A DNA stretch of 6,131 bases from contig JBBDTK010000077.1 of assembly GCA_040904405.1 (NCBI GenBank), positions 1 to 6,131 on the forward strand, read 5' to 3'. The stretch is from VRUE01 sp040904405 (GTDB lineage Bacteria > Actinomycetota > Thermoleophilia > Solirubrobacterales > 70-9). A model generated the notes under the pieces. It ran no database searches. It was not told the origin of the DNA and saw nothing but the letters and a program-made list of their open reading frames with translations. The translations under genes and the position numbers were made by a program. This document shows, in pieces, positions 1 through 4,735 of this stretch (positions are counted from its first letter, which is position 1; each line of letters begins with the position of its first letter).

Positions 1-65
1 CGTGTGGTCGCGGACCTGGGTGAGGCCGGGACGGGTTTACTCATCGATCTAGGTCAGAGGCCACG

Positions 66-509
66 CTGCACACCAATGCCGGGGAGATCGTGCTCGAGCT
101 GCACGACTCCGACGCCCCGAAGACGGTGGAGAACTTCCGCAAGCTCGCCGCCGACGGGTTCTACGACGGGCTGGCCTTCCACCGCGTGATCCCCGACTTC
201 ATGATCCAGGGCGGCTGCCCGGAGGGGACCGGCCGCGGCGGGCCGGGCTACACCTTCGAGGACGAGATCAACGAGCACAGGATCGTCCGCGGCGCGCTGG
301 CGATGGCCAACGCCGGGCCGAACACCAACGGCTCGCAGTTCTTCGTCGTCACCACCGAGGCGGCGGCGTGGCTCGACGGCAAGCACACCGTCTTCGGCCG
401 GGTCAAGGACGGCATGGATACGGTCGACGCGATCGAGCGCACCGAGACCGACGGCTCGGACCGCCCGGTCGAGCCGCAGAAGATCGAGCGGGTCGAGCTC
501 TCCGACTAG
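66..509 (+). CDS. Cyclophilin-type peptidyl-prolyl cis-trans isomerase, uncertain start
   Basis: Cytosolic-type cyclophilin catalysing cis-trans isomerisation of X-Pro bonds during protein folding; no signal peptide is visible. Counting from CTG at 66 (147 aa), the active-site signature FHRVIPDFMIQGG lies at about 38-50 (Arg40, Phe45, Met46, Gln48), GSQFF at 89-93 and WLDGKHTVFG at 102-111, so all usual catalytic and pocket residues are present. The start is odd. Family-like sequence (SEATLHTNAGEI) reads in frame from 54, but the frame from the TGA at 21-23 has no ATG, GTG or TTG before GTG at 90, which would remove the first beta strand. CTG at 66 has AGAGG five bases upstream. AGG at 51-53 sits where an initiating ATG would be expected. 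The gene ends ten bases before the hairpin shared with the convergent operon. The family call is very secure; the 5' end is not. Confidence 0.9.
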   Translation: MHTNAGEIVLELHDSDAPKTVENFRKLAADGFYDGLAFHRVIPDFMIQGGCPEGTGRGGPGYTFEDEINEHRIVRGALAMANAGPNTNGSQFFVVTTEAAAWLDGKHTVFGRVKDGMDTVDAIERTETDGSDRPVEPQKIERVELSD

Positions 510-519
510 TTGCCCCCAC

Positions 520-574
520 GAAGCCGAGACCGCACTTACCCGCCTCATAGGCGGGTAAGTGCGGTCTCGGCTTC
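520..574. terminator. Perfect 25-bp hairpin between convergent genes, probable bidirectional terminator
   Basis: The arms at 520-544 and 550-574 are perfect reverse complements over 25 bp, with a five-base loop (TCATA). The structure sits between the stop of the cyclophilin gene (509) and the stop of the convergent transporter gene (576-574), whose last base is the outermost base of the stem. There is no T-run after either arm, so it is not a classical U-tailed terminator. Actinobacteria often use tail-less hairpins, which fits this position. It could also be a dispersed intergenic palindrome. Confidence 0.75.
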
Positions 575-2211
575 TACACTTGCCGAGCGGCCCGGTCGGG
601 CGGGTCGGGCCCGGACTGCAGTTCGTCGAAGCGCCGGGTCGGCAGCCGGCGGGTGAACCAGAGGGAGACGAGGACGAGGAAGGCAGCGAAGAGGAAGGCC
701 GTCTTCAGAGCGGTCAGCTGCGCGTCCTCGTAGTTGTCGACCAGGGCGTCGACTTCCCCGCCGCCGAGCCCGGCCGCGGTGGCGCCCTTGCGCACCTGCT
801 CGGAGGCGAGGAAGCTGCCGCCGGCGCTGAGCCTGACCTGGACCTGCTCGTCGACCTGCTTGGAGATCGCCGGGTCCGATCCGACGTTGCCCGAGAAGGC
901 GGTGACCAGGCCGCTGATCACGATCGCTCCGAGCAGCGCCGTGCCGAGCGAGGAGCCGAGCTGCTGGGCGGTGTTCTGCATCCCGCCGGCCTCGCTGCGG
1001 TCGGCGTCGCCGGCGGCGGACTGGACCACGTTGCCGAGCTGGGAGACGATCAGGCCCATGCCGACGCCGAGCACGCCCATCGCGATCAGGAAGGCGCTGT
1101 TGTCGAGCTCGGGCTCGATCGTGCCGAGCAGCAGCAGCGTGGCGGCGAAGGTGACGAGCAGCCCGGCCCGGACCAGGGTGCGGGGCGGAAAGCGCGAGGA
1201 CAGGGCCGAGCCGGCGATCGCGGTGAGGAAGAGGCCGACCGACGCGGGCAGCATCCGCACGCCGGTTTCGAGCGCGTCGAGCCCCTGGACGATCTGGAGG
1301 AAGAGCGGAATCGTGAAGAAGATCCCCATCAGGACCAGGTTCTGGGCGAGCAGCATCGAGACCCCGCCGCGCAGCGCCGGGATCGAGAAGAGCCGGAAGT
1401 GGACCAGCGGGGCCAGCTCGCGCAGCTCGCGGCGGCGCTCCCAGGCTCGGAACCCGGCCAGCGCCAGCGCCCCGGCGGCGATCACGAACGGGGTCAGCGA
1501 GAAGCCGAAGGGCTCGACAGGTGAGTTGAGCGGCTTCAGCCAGCCCCAGTTGCTCGCCTGCAGGACGCCGAAGACGATCAGCGCCAGGCCGGAGGCCGAG
1601 AGCACGCTGCCGACCCAGTCGAGTCGAGGCGAGTTGTCCTCCCTCTCCGGCTCGCGGATCAGCCGCGTGCCGAGCAGGATGCCGATCGCCACCACGACCT
1701 CGCCGACGAACACGAGGCGCCAGGTGAAGTCGGTCGTCATCCAGCCGCCGAGGATCGGCCCGACCGCGATCCCGGCGCCGGCGACGCCGCCGAGGACCCC
1801 GTAGGCGATCGCCCGGTCGCCGCCCCGGTAGTTGGCGGCGACGAGGGCGACCAGGGCCGGCAGCACCAGCGCCGCGCCGATCCCCTCGAGGATCGACCAG
1901 CCGAACATCAGCGAGGGAACGCTCCAGGAGGCGGCGGTGAGGCCCGAGCCGACGCCGTAGATGCAGAGGCCGATCGCGAAGGCGCGCCGCCGTCCCCAGA
2001 GGTCGCCGAGCTTGCCGCCGGTCAGCATCAGGCCGGCCATCACCAGGGCGTAGAGGGCGATCACCATCTGGATCGTGGTCACCGTCGTGTCGAAGTCCTC
2101 GACAAGGTCGGAGATCGCGACGTTCATCACCGCCTGGTCGAGCACCATCAGGAACTGGGCGGTGGCGAGGACGGCCAGCACGCCCCACTTCGCCCGCCCG
2201 CCGCTGTTCAT
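574..2211 (-). CDS. DHA2-family (EmrB/QacA type) MFS efflux transporter, 14 TM
   Basis: A 545-aa inner-membrane proton-coupled antiporter of the drug:H+ antiporter-2 type; the substrate cannot be told from sequence. TM1 carries the DHA2-like motif LDQAVMNVAI (24-33). Motif A, GGKLGDLWGRRR, is at 65-76 between TM2 and TM3. The antiporter motif C is at about 138-157, with GxxxGP and GG. The length and hydrophobic pattern fit 14 TM segments, with a longer hydrophilic loop before the last helix (Gly/Asp/Gln-rich, including QVDEQVQVRLSAGG), common in actinobacterial members. The start ATG (2211-2209) is chosen because GGAGGA lies 7-8 bases upstream and because it overlaps the TGA of the channel gene (ATGA), implying translational coupling. 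The frame stays open upstream through the channel gene, but that extension has no family-like sequence. The stop codon touches the 520-574 hairpin. Confidence 0.93.
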   Translation of the reverse strand: MNSGGRAKWGVLAVLATAQFLMVLDQAVMNVAISDLVEDFDTTVTTIQMVIALYALVMAGLMLTGGKLGDLWGRRRAFAIGLCIYGVGSGLTAASWSVPSLMFGWSILEGIGAALVLPALVALVAANYRGGDRAIAYGVLGGVAGAGIAVGPILGGWMTTDFTWRLVFVGEVVVAIGILLGTRLIREPEREDNSPRLDWVGSVLSASGLALIVFGVLQASNWGWLKPLNSPVEPFGFSLTPFVIAAGALALAGFRAWERRRELRELAPLVHFRLFSIPALRGGVSMLLAQNLVLMGIFFTIPLFLQIVQGLDALETGVRMLPASVGLFLTAIAGSALSSRFPPRTLVRAGLLVTFAATLLLLGTIEPELDNSAFLIAMGVLGVGMGLIVSQLGNVVQSAAGDADRSEAGGMQNTAQQLGSSLGTALLGAIVISGLVTAFSGNVGSDPAISKQVDEQVQVRLSAGGSFLASEQVRKGATAAGLGGGEVDALVDNYEDAQLTALKTAFLFAAFLVLVSLWFTRRLPTRRFDELQSGPDPPDRAARQV

Positions 2212-2672
2212 CGGGAATCCTCCGCCCGCCCGGTGCGGTTCGCCGCTTCCTCGAGGCGTTGCAGTCGGGCGGAGATCTGCTCGAGCTGCGCGCTCAGCGA
2301 GCCCTCGTCCGCAGCGGCGCCGGTGCGCCGTCGCGCCGCCTCGACCAGGGCGGCGGCGATCGAGGCGGTGACGACGGCGACGAAGCTGATCCCGCCGAGC
2401 ATCACCACGCCGCCGATCACCCTGCCCTCCGTGTTGTGCGGGACGAAGTCGCCGTAGCCGACCGTGGTCACCGTCTGCAGCGCCCACCAGATCGAGATCC
2501 CGAGGTTGGGGAAGTCCTCGCGGTCGAGCAGGAAGGCCAGGGTCGCCGCGGCCAGCGTCAGCGACAGCGTGAACAGCGAGATGATCGCCGCGGCCCGCCG
2601 CGCCGTCAGCGGCGACGACAGCAGCCGGGTGACCAACCACCCCCGCCCATCGCCTCGGTCTCGCGAGGACAC
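2208..2672 (-). CDS. Small two-TM potassium channel (Ion_trans_2 type)
   Basis: A 154-aa membrane protein with the architecture of a minimal K+ channel subunit, which would act as a tetramer. It has a short basic N-terminus, TM1 at about 27-49, a pore helix with WWALQTVTT, the selectivity filter TVGYGD (70-75) and TM2 at about 83-110. The C-terminal tail (about 120-150) has an amphipathic heptad-like pattern (LSAQLEQISARLQRLEEAA) likely to form a tetramerising coiled coil. There is no RCK/TrkA_N domain or voltage sensor, so gating cannot be inferred. The start GTG (2672-2670) gives the longest reading but has no clear Shine-Dalgarno; TTG at codon 13, preceded by a G-rich stretch, is an alternative that keeps the whole channel. 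The gene is the first of a two-gene operon and overlaps the MFS gene by four bases. Confidence 0.88.
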   Translation of the reverse strand: MSSRDRGDGRGWLVTRLLSSPLTARRAAAIISLFTLSLTLAAATLAFLLDREDFPNLGISIWWALQTVTTVGYGDFVPHNTEGRVIGGVVMLGGISFVAVVTASIAAALVEAARRRTGAAADEGSLSAQLEQISARLQRLEEAANRTGRAEDSR

Positions 2673-2750
2673 GCCAAGAGGCTAATCCCCCCACCGGCGG
2701 CGAATGGGGAGACCGATGTCGCTCGAGCGGAGGGGGGTGGTGTCCGGTTT

Positions 2751-2791
2751 CAGCACATGGGCGACACCTGCGTCAGGACATAGGAGACACC
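2751..2791. mobile_element. IS481-like terminal repeat pair, solo element end
   Basis: Two 18-base units, CAGCACATGGGCGACACC (2751-2768) and CAGGACATAGGAGACACC (2774-2791), match at 15 of 18 positions with a 23-base period. Read on the - strand they give GGTGTCnCCnATGTnCTGA, a pattern I recall from the ends of actinobacterial IS481-type elements. No transposase gene and no opposite end are visible. The last unit runs directly into the tRNA-Ser fragment, so an element end appears to have replaced the T-arm part of that fragment. The repeat is seen in the sequence; the IS family is inference. Confidence 0.45.
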
Positions 2792-2819
2792 CGGAGGCAT
2801 CTAACGGCTTTCAAGGCCG
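2784..2819 (-). repeat. Left att-like copy: isolated tRNA-Ser fragment
   Basis: This 36-base segment matches 4761-4796 inside the intact tRNA-Ser gene at 35 of 36 positions, including 25 in a row at 2795-2819. It covers the anticodon stem-loop (with TGA), the variable arm and the first bases of the T arm. The single difference (2794 versus 4771) changes the variable-arm tetraloop from TTCG to TCCG. There is no acceptor, D or complete T arm here, so it is not a functional tRNA. It is best read as one attachment-site copy. Confidence 0.7.
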
Positions 2820-2865
2820 GGGGAGAAGGACGGTTTTCGGCTTGTCCAAGCCATCTGTCTGATCA

Positions 2866-2886
2866 GGGTGCCAGTCCGGGTGCCAG
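2866..2886 (+). repeat. Left pair of GGGTGCCAG repeats, candidate integrase arm sites
   Basis: GGGTGCCAG occurs at 2866-2874 and again at 2878-2886, a 12-base period. The same core, in the same orientation, occurs twice near the other end of the island. The pair lies 46 bases inside the left att-like repeat and just past the vapC stop. Short phased direct repeats flanking an att core are typical of tyrosine-integrase arm-type sites; that role is inference. Confidence 0.4.
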
Positions 2887-2904
2887 CCGCTGCATTTGCA
2901 GGCG

Positions 2905-3333
2905 TCAGGACTGCTCGGGGATCAGCGCGAGTCCATGCTTGTCCGCAGCTTCGCTCAGCTCGCGGTCCCAGCACACGAAGGCGATCTCCTCGTCCCTGGC
3001 GAGGGCAAGGGCACCGGCCAGGTGGACAGCATCGTACGCGCGCAGCGCGTGATCGCGGGCTACCTTGGCGGCAGCCTGGATCAGCGTGTCCGTCACTTCG
3101 AGAACGTCGAGAGCCGCCCAGATCGAATCCAACTCGTCCAGGGCAGAGCGGAGTTCCGCTGGCGAGAGTCGGTTGCCCTTTCGCATCCGCGTCACCGCCG
3201 AGGTGGCCTCGACATAGGCGATGCCGGTCGTGCGCGCGCCGTTGGCGTCGGCGTACGCAGAGCGGGCCAGGTCGCTGTCGGCCTCATCGACCAGCAGTTT
3301 GACCAGGGCGCTCGTATCGAGGTAGATGCTCAG
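2905..3333 (-). CDS. vapC: VapC-type PIN-domain ribonuclease toxin, CTG start
   Basis: A toxin of the type II VapBC class; PIN-domain toxins are Mg2+-dependent RNases that cut tRNA or rRNA. Translated from CTG at 3333-3331 it is 142 aa, normal for VapC. The four acidic metal-binding positions are present: Asp6 (SIYLDTSALVK), Glu42 (AYVEATSA), Asp101 (AYDAVHLAGA) and Asp123 (VCWDRELS). There is no ATG, GTG or TTG in frame before GTG at codon 47, and starting there would lose Asp6 and Glu42. The CTG overlaps the vapB stop as CTGA and has GAGGGA five bases upstream (3344-3339), so a coupled CTG start is the best reading. An annotation starting at 3195 would be a truncated miscall. It pairs with the upstream Phd-like antitoxin. 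Target RNA is unknown. Confidence 0.88.
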   Translation of the reverse strand: MSIYLDTSALVKLLVDEADSDLARSAYADANGARTTGIAYVEATSAVTRMRKGNRLSPAELRSALDELDSIWAALDVLEVTDTLIQAAAKVARDHALRAYDAVHLAGALALARDEEIAFVCWDRELSEAADKHGLALIPEQS

Positions 3334-3596
3334 CGACGTCCCTCGGAGACGTATTCGGACGCGCTTTTGCCGCTTCCGCGCCCCTTGACTGGTTTCGGCA
3401 TGTAACGGGTTCCGTTGCCCGGCCTGACTTCGCCTCTGGCGATCATCGTCGCCAGGTGTGGCGGCGTCTCCGTCGAAACGATCTGAGCGACAGGCTTGCC
3501 ACGCCGAGTGACCGTGATCGGCTCACCGGCCTCGACCCGATCGATGATCTCGCTGGTCCCGTTCTTCAGCTCGCGTATTCCGACCGTCCTACTCAT
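3330..3596 (-). CDS. vapB: Phd/YefM-family antitoxin of the VapBC pair
   Basis: An 88-aa antitoxin expected to bind and block the adjacent PIN toxin and to repress its own promoter. The N-terminal half (GIRELKNGTSEIIDRVEAGEPITVTRRGKPVAQIV, split here as residues 6-25 and 26-40) is the Phd/YefM dimerisation and DNA-binding fold. The C-terminal half, about 55-88, is basic, Gly/Pro/Ser-rich and probably disordered until it wraps the toxin; its last residues are EGRR. The ATG at 3596-3594 has no Shine-Dalgarno. It lies a few bases after the predicted transcription start, so the message would be essentially leaderless. The stop TGA overlaps the vapC start. Strictly the antitoxin fold is Phd rather than AbrB or RHH, so the symbol reflects the partner. 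Confidence 0.88.
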   Translation of the reverse strand: MSRTVGIRELKNGTSEIIDRVEAGEPITVTRRGKPVAQIVSTETPPHLATMIARGEVRPGNGTRYMPKPVKGRGSGKSASEYVSEGRR

Positions 3597-3599
3597 GTG

Positions 3600-3632
3600 G
3601 CTACATAATAGCTACAGGTTGCTACAAGTCAA
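3600..3632 (-). promoter_or_regulatory. vapBC promoter with three phased GCTACA operator repeats
   Basis: On the - strand TTGACT (3632-3627) is followed, after 16 bases, by TATTAT (3610-3605), an excellent sigma70-like promoter in a GC-rich genome. The expected start point is near 3598, giving a leader of only a few bases before ATG at 3596. On the + strand GCTACA occurs at 3600-3605, 3611-3616 and 3621-3626, steps of 11 and 10 bases, about one helical turn each. The copies cover the spacer and the downstream edge of the -10, which suits repression by the antitoxin or the antitoxin-toxin complex. The repeats are seen; the regulator is inferred. Confidence 0.7.
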
Positions 3633-3754
3633 ACCGCTATGACGATCTGAGCCGCCCCCACCAGCTCGCCCAGCGCCTCCTGGATCTGCGGTGGGAGTGG
3701 GCTCTCAGGCGGCTGTGCGCTCGTAGCGACCTTCGGCGCGGGTACCTTCTTCAT
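3629..3754 (-). pseudogene. 5' scrap of an IS256-family (mutator-type) transposase gene
   Basis: A 41-codon reading frame starts at ATG 3754-3752 behind a textbook AGGAGG seven bases upstream. It encodes MKKVPAPKVATSAQPPESPL followed by PPQIQEALGELVGAAQIVIA and V, then stops. The PPQxQEALGELVGAA segment is one I recognise from the N-terminus of actinobacterial IS256-type transposases, which normally run to about 400 residues and continue with a conserved KEGLLAL-like helix. Here that match ends after GAA and five unrelated residues follow, so the rest of the gene, including the DDE catalytic core, is gone. The TGA (3631-3629) lies inside the vapBC -35 box, placing the breakpoint against the toxin-antitoxin promoter. 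It could still be translated as a short peptide. Family assignment is from memory of sequences. Confidence 0.6.
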
Positions 3755-3891
3755 GGCGGTTCCTCCTGTTTCGAGTGGACTTCTGACACCCCGCACGCTT
3801 CCAACGGAAGCGGACGAGGCGGGAGGGACCGCCGTTCAAAGTTCTACGAGGTCTCGGACAACCTCAGCGGCTAGGTGACCCGGAGTCAATC
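3755..3891. other. Divergent intergenic region with a small hairpin
   Basis: This gap lies between the transposase scrap (-) and the small + strand ORF. It contains a 7-bp stem with a 3-base loop, CGCTTCC AAC GGAAGCG (3796-3812), and a weaker GC stem at 3818-3833. It probably includes the outer end of the former IS256-type element, since about 40-140 bases normally separate such a terminus from the transposase start. I could not place a terminal inverted repeat because the other end is missing. Confidence 0.35.
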
Positions 3892-4083
3892 TTGCCACTT
3901 CCGTACTTCGAGTTCTTGATGGAGCGCAGCCAGAGAGGCCACCGCGATGACAGGTTGGCTGCACGTGCCTTGGAGTATGCGAGCGAGCGAATTGAGGAGG
4001 TCTTAGAAGAGGAGCCCGATGACCATCAGGAGCCTCTACATCGGGCAAGATTGGCTCTTGACGATGCAAGACGTGCGCTATGA
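3892..4083 (+). CDS. Small acidic hypothetical protein, possibly foreign
   Basis: A 63-codon ORF starting at TTG with GGAG six bases upstream (3882-3885). The product has no membrane segment and is rich in Glu, Arg, Ala and Leu. Two likely helices are separated by an acidic turn: RLAARALEYASERIEEVLEE, then EPDDHQEP, then LHRARLALDDARRAL. I recognise no family. Its codons (TTA, CTA, AGA, ATT, CAT, repeated TTG) differ sharply from the G/C-ending usage of the flanking core genes, as expected for island DNA or for a non-coding stretch. It is the only + strand ORF in the island and lies between the two toxin-antitoxin modules. The frame is open upstream without a start codon, so it may be the tail of a disrupted longer gene. 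Confidence 0.4.
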   Translation: MPLPYFEFLMERSQRGHRDDRLAARALEYASERIEEVLEEEPDDHQEPLHRARLALDDARRAL

Positions 4084-4108
4084 ACCGCAGTCTTGGCTCA
4101 GAGCAGTC

Positions 4109-4306
4109 TCAAGCTTCCACGTGCTCGCCAGCGGGCACGTAGTGCTCTAGGACAGCCTCGTGATCGAGGGCAAAGGGAACGCCCTCCTCGGCCAGCTTGA
4201 CGACCTCGGCGTAGGAGTCGCCAGCGGCAGACCAGCCCTCTACATCGGGGGACTCGGCCCACCAGCCGTCTGCCTCGTGGTGATAGATGACGCGCACGGT
4301 CTCCAT
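4109..4306 (-). CDS. hicB: HicB-type antitoxin, short form
   Basis: A 65-aa HicB-like protein that should neutralise the HicA toxin encoded just upstream. The sequence VRVIYHHEADGWWAESPDVE is the start of the partial RNase H-like HicB fold. GWSAAGDSYAEVVKLAEEGV completes the strand-helix unit, and the rest ends at EHVEA. The protein stops without the C-terminal HTH or ribbon-helix-helix domain of longer HicB proteins, so DNA binding and autorepression by this chain alone are doubtful. The ATG (4306-4304) has GGAGA about five bases upstream, and 12 bases separate it from the hicA stop. The order toxin then antitoxin is usual for hicAB. A stand-alone HicB-like protein is a less likely reading given the neighbour. 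Confidence 0.82.
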   Translation of the reverse strand: METVRVIYHHEADGWWAESPDVEGWSAAGDSYAEVVKLAEEGVPFALDHEAVLEHYVPAGEHVEA

Positions 4307-4318
4307 AGTATCTCCAGT

Positions 4319-4552
4319 TCAGAGTAGCTTCACGGCCTCGTCCTCGGCAAGTCCCACATCTCGGGTGAGAATCTTGCGGACCAGGCCAGAGGGGATCGTC
4401 GCCTTGTCGTGGAAGGCGAAGGTCAGCGGTGGCCGCCCCGGTGCTTCCATGCGTCGGTGCGACCCGGACTGACGCGCGACGCGATAGCTGAGCGGCTTGC
4501 GTTCGAGGACGGCAAGCAAGCGCTTCGCTTTCATCGAGGGGAATTGGCTCAC
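4319..4552 (-). CDS. hicA: HicA-type mRNA interferase toxin
   Basis: A small basic toxin of the HicA family, with a dsRBD-like fold that cleaves mRNA. From GTG at 4552-4550 it is 77 aa; from ATG at 4534-4532 it is 71 aa. The catalytic histidine is in RQSGSHRRM (His32 of 77), followed by the beta strands PLTFAFHDK and the conserved segment IPSGLVRKILTRDVGL. Neither start has a clear Shine-Dalgarno. The GTG lies about nine bases after a possible -10 (TAGGGT), which would suit a leaderless message, while the ATG start gives the more typical family N-terminus (MKAKRLLAVLE). It is followed after 12 bases by hicB. All key residues look intact, so the toxin is probably functional. Confidence 0.84.
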   Translation of the reverse strand: MSQFPSMKAKRLLAVLERKPLSYRVARQSGSHRRMEAPGRPPLTFAFHDKATIPSGLVRKILTRDVGLAEDEAVKLL

Positions 4553-4561
4553 GGCTGGGCG

Positions 4562-4589
4562 ACCCTAGCGCGGAACCCGGATCGTTCAA
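4562..4589 (-). promoter_or_regulatory. Candidate hicAB promoter
   Basis: On the - strand TTGAAC (4589-4584) and TAGGGT (4567-4562) are separated by 16 bases, the same spacing as the vapBC promoter. Transcription would start close to the GTG at 4552, giving a nearly leaderless transcript. The -10 matches only TAnnnT, so this is weaker than the vapBC promoter. Confidence 0.4.
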
Positions 4590-4612
4590 TGTCGGTCTCT
4601 GCCGCGCCAGTC

Positions 4613-4631
4613 GGGTGCCAATCGGGTGCCA
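4613..4631 (+). repeat. Right pair of CGGGTGCCA repeats, candidate integrase arm sites
   Basis: TCGGGTGCCAA and TCGGGTGCCAG follow each other with an 11-base period, the GGGTGCCA cores being at 4613-4620 and 4624-4631. A degenerate copy (GCGCCAG) precedes them. The same core occurs twice at 2866-2886 at the other end of the island. Location between hicA and the right att-like repeat suggests arm-type binding sites for a tyrosine integrase supplied from elsewhere, but no integrase is here to confirm it. Confidence 0.4.
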
Positions 4632-4715
4632 GTCGCGCACAGTCGGAATCGGATTCAGCCGGAGATAGCCGGAACGGTTAGCGGCCTTCCAGGGTCATCC
4701 CGAACGGCTCTAGCA

Positions 4716-4735
4716 AGCCAAATTTGGCTCCAAAA
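4716..4735 (-). terminator. T-run and 14-bp palindrome just after tRNA-Ser
   Basis: Directly after the tRNA 3' end the - strand reads TTTT (4735-4732), then a perfect 14-bp palindrome AGCCAAATTTGGCT (4729-4716). As RNA it could fold as a five-bp stem with an AATT loop. It may end tRNA transcription or be a protein-binding palindrome at the island edge. The hairpin is short and no T-run follows it, so the call is weak. Confidence 0.3.

Noticed and set aside
2..52. Possible C-terminal end of an upstream gene on the + strand stopping at TAG 50-52
   Set aside because: Only 16 codons are visible, with no recognisable motif, and the reading frame cannot be judged from so little sequence.
559..1804. 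Long + strand frames opposite the DHA2 transporter
   Set aside because: Antisense shadows produced by G/C-biased third positions; low-complexity products with no start signals or family resemblance.
545..2188. Long - strand frame over the MFS gene (547 codons)
   Set aside because: Its translation is Arg/Pro/Gly/Ala-rich and lacks motifs, typical of an out-of-frame reading of a high-GC gene; the overlapping frame has clear MFS motifs.
2212..2694. N-terminal extension of the DHA2 transporter to a 706-aa protein
   Set aside because: The extension overlaps the potassium channel frame throughout, has no transporter-like sequence, and the ATG at 2211 has a good Shine-Dalgarno and coupling overlap.
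2784..2819. Second tRNA-Ser gene
   Set aside because: No acceptor stem, D arm or T arm flanks the anticodon-like segment.
2866..2886. CRISPR-like array
   Set aside because: Only two short units at each site, 11-12 bases apart, with no unique spacers; arm-type recombinase sites fit better.
2890..2901. CTGCA-TT-TGCAG palindrome after vapC as a terminator
   Set aside because: A two-base loop cannot form a stable hairpin and there is no T-run.
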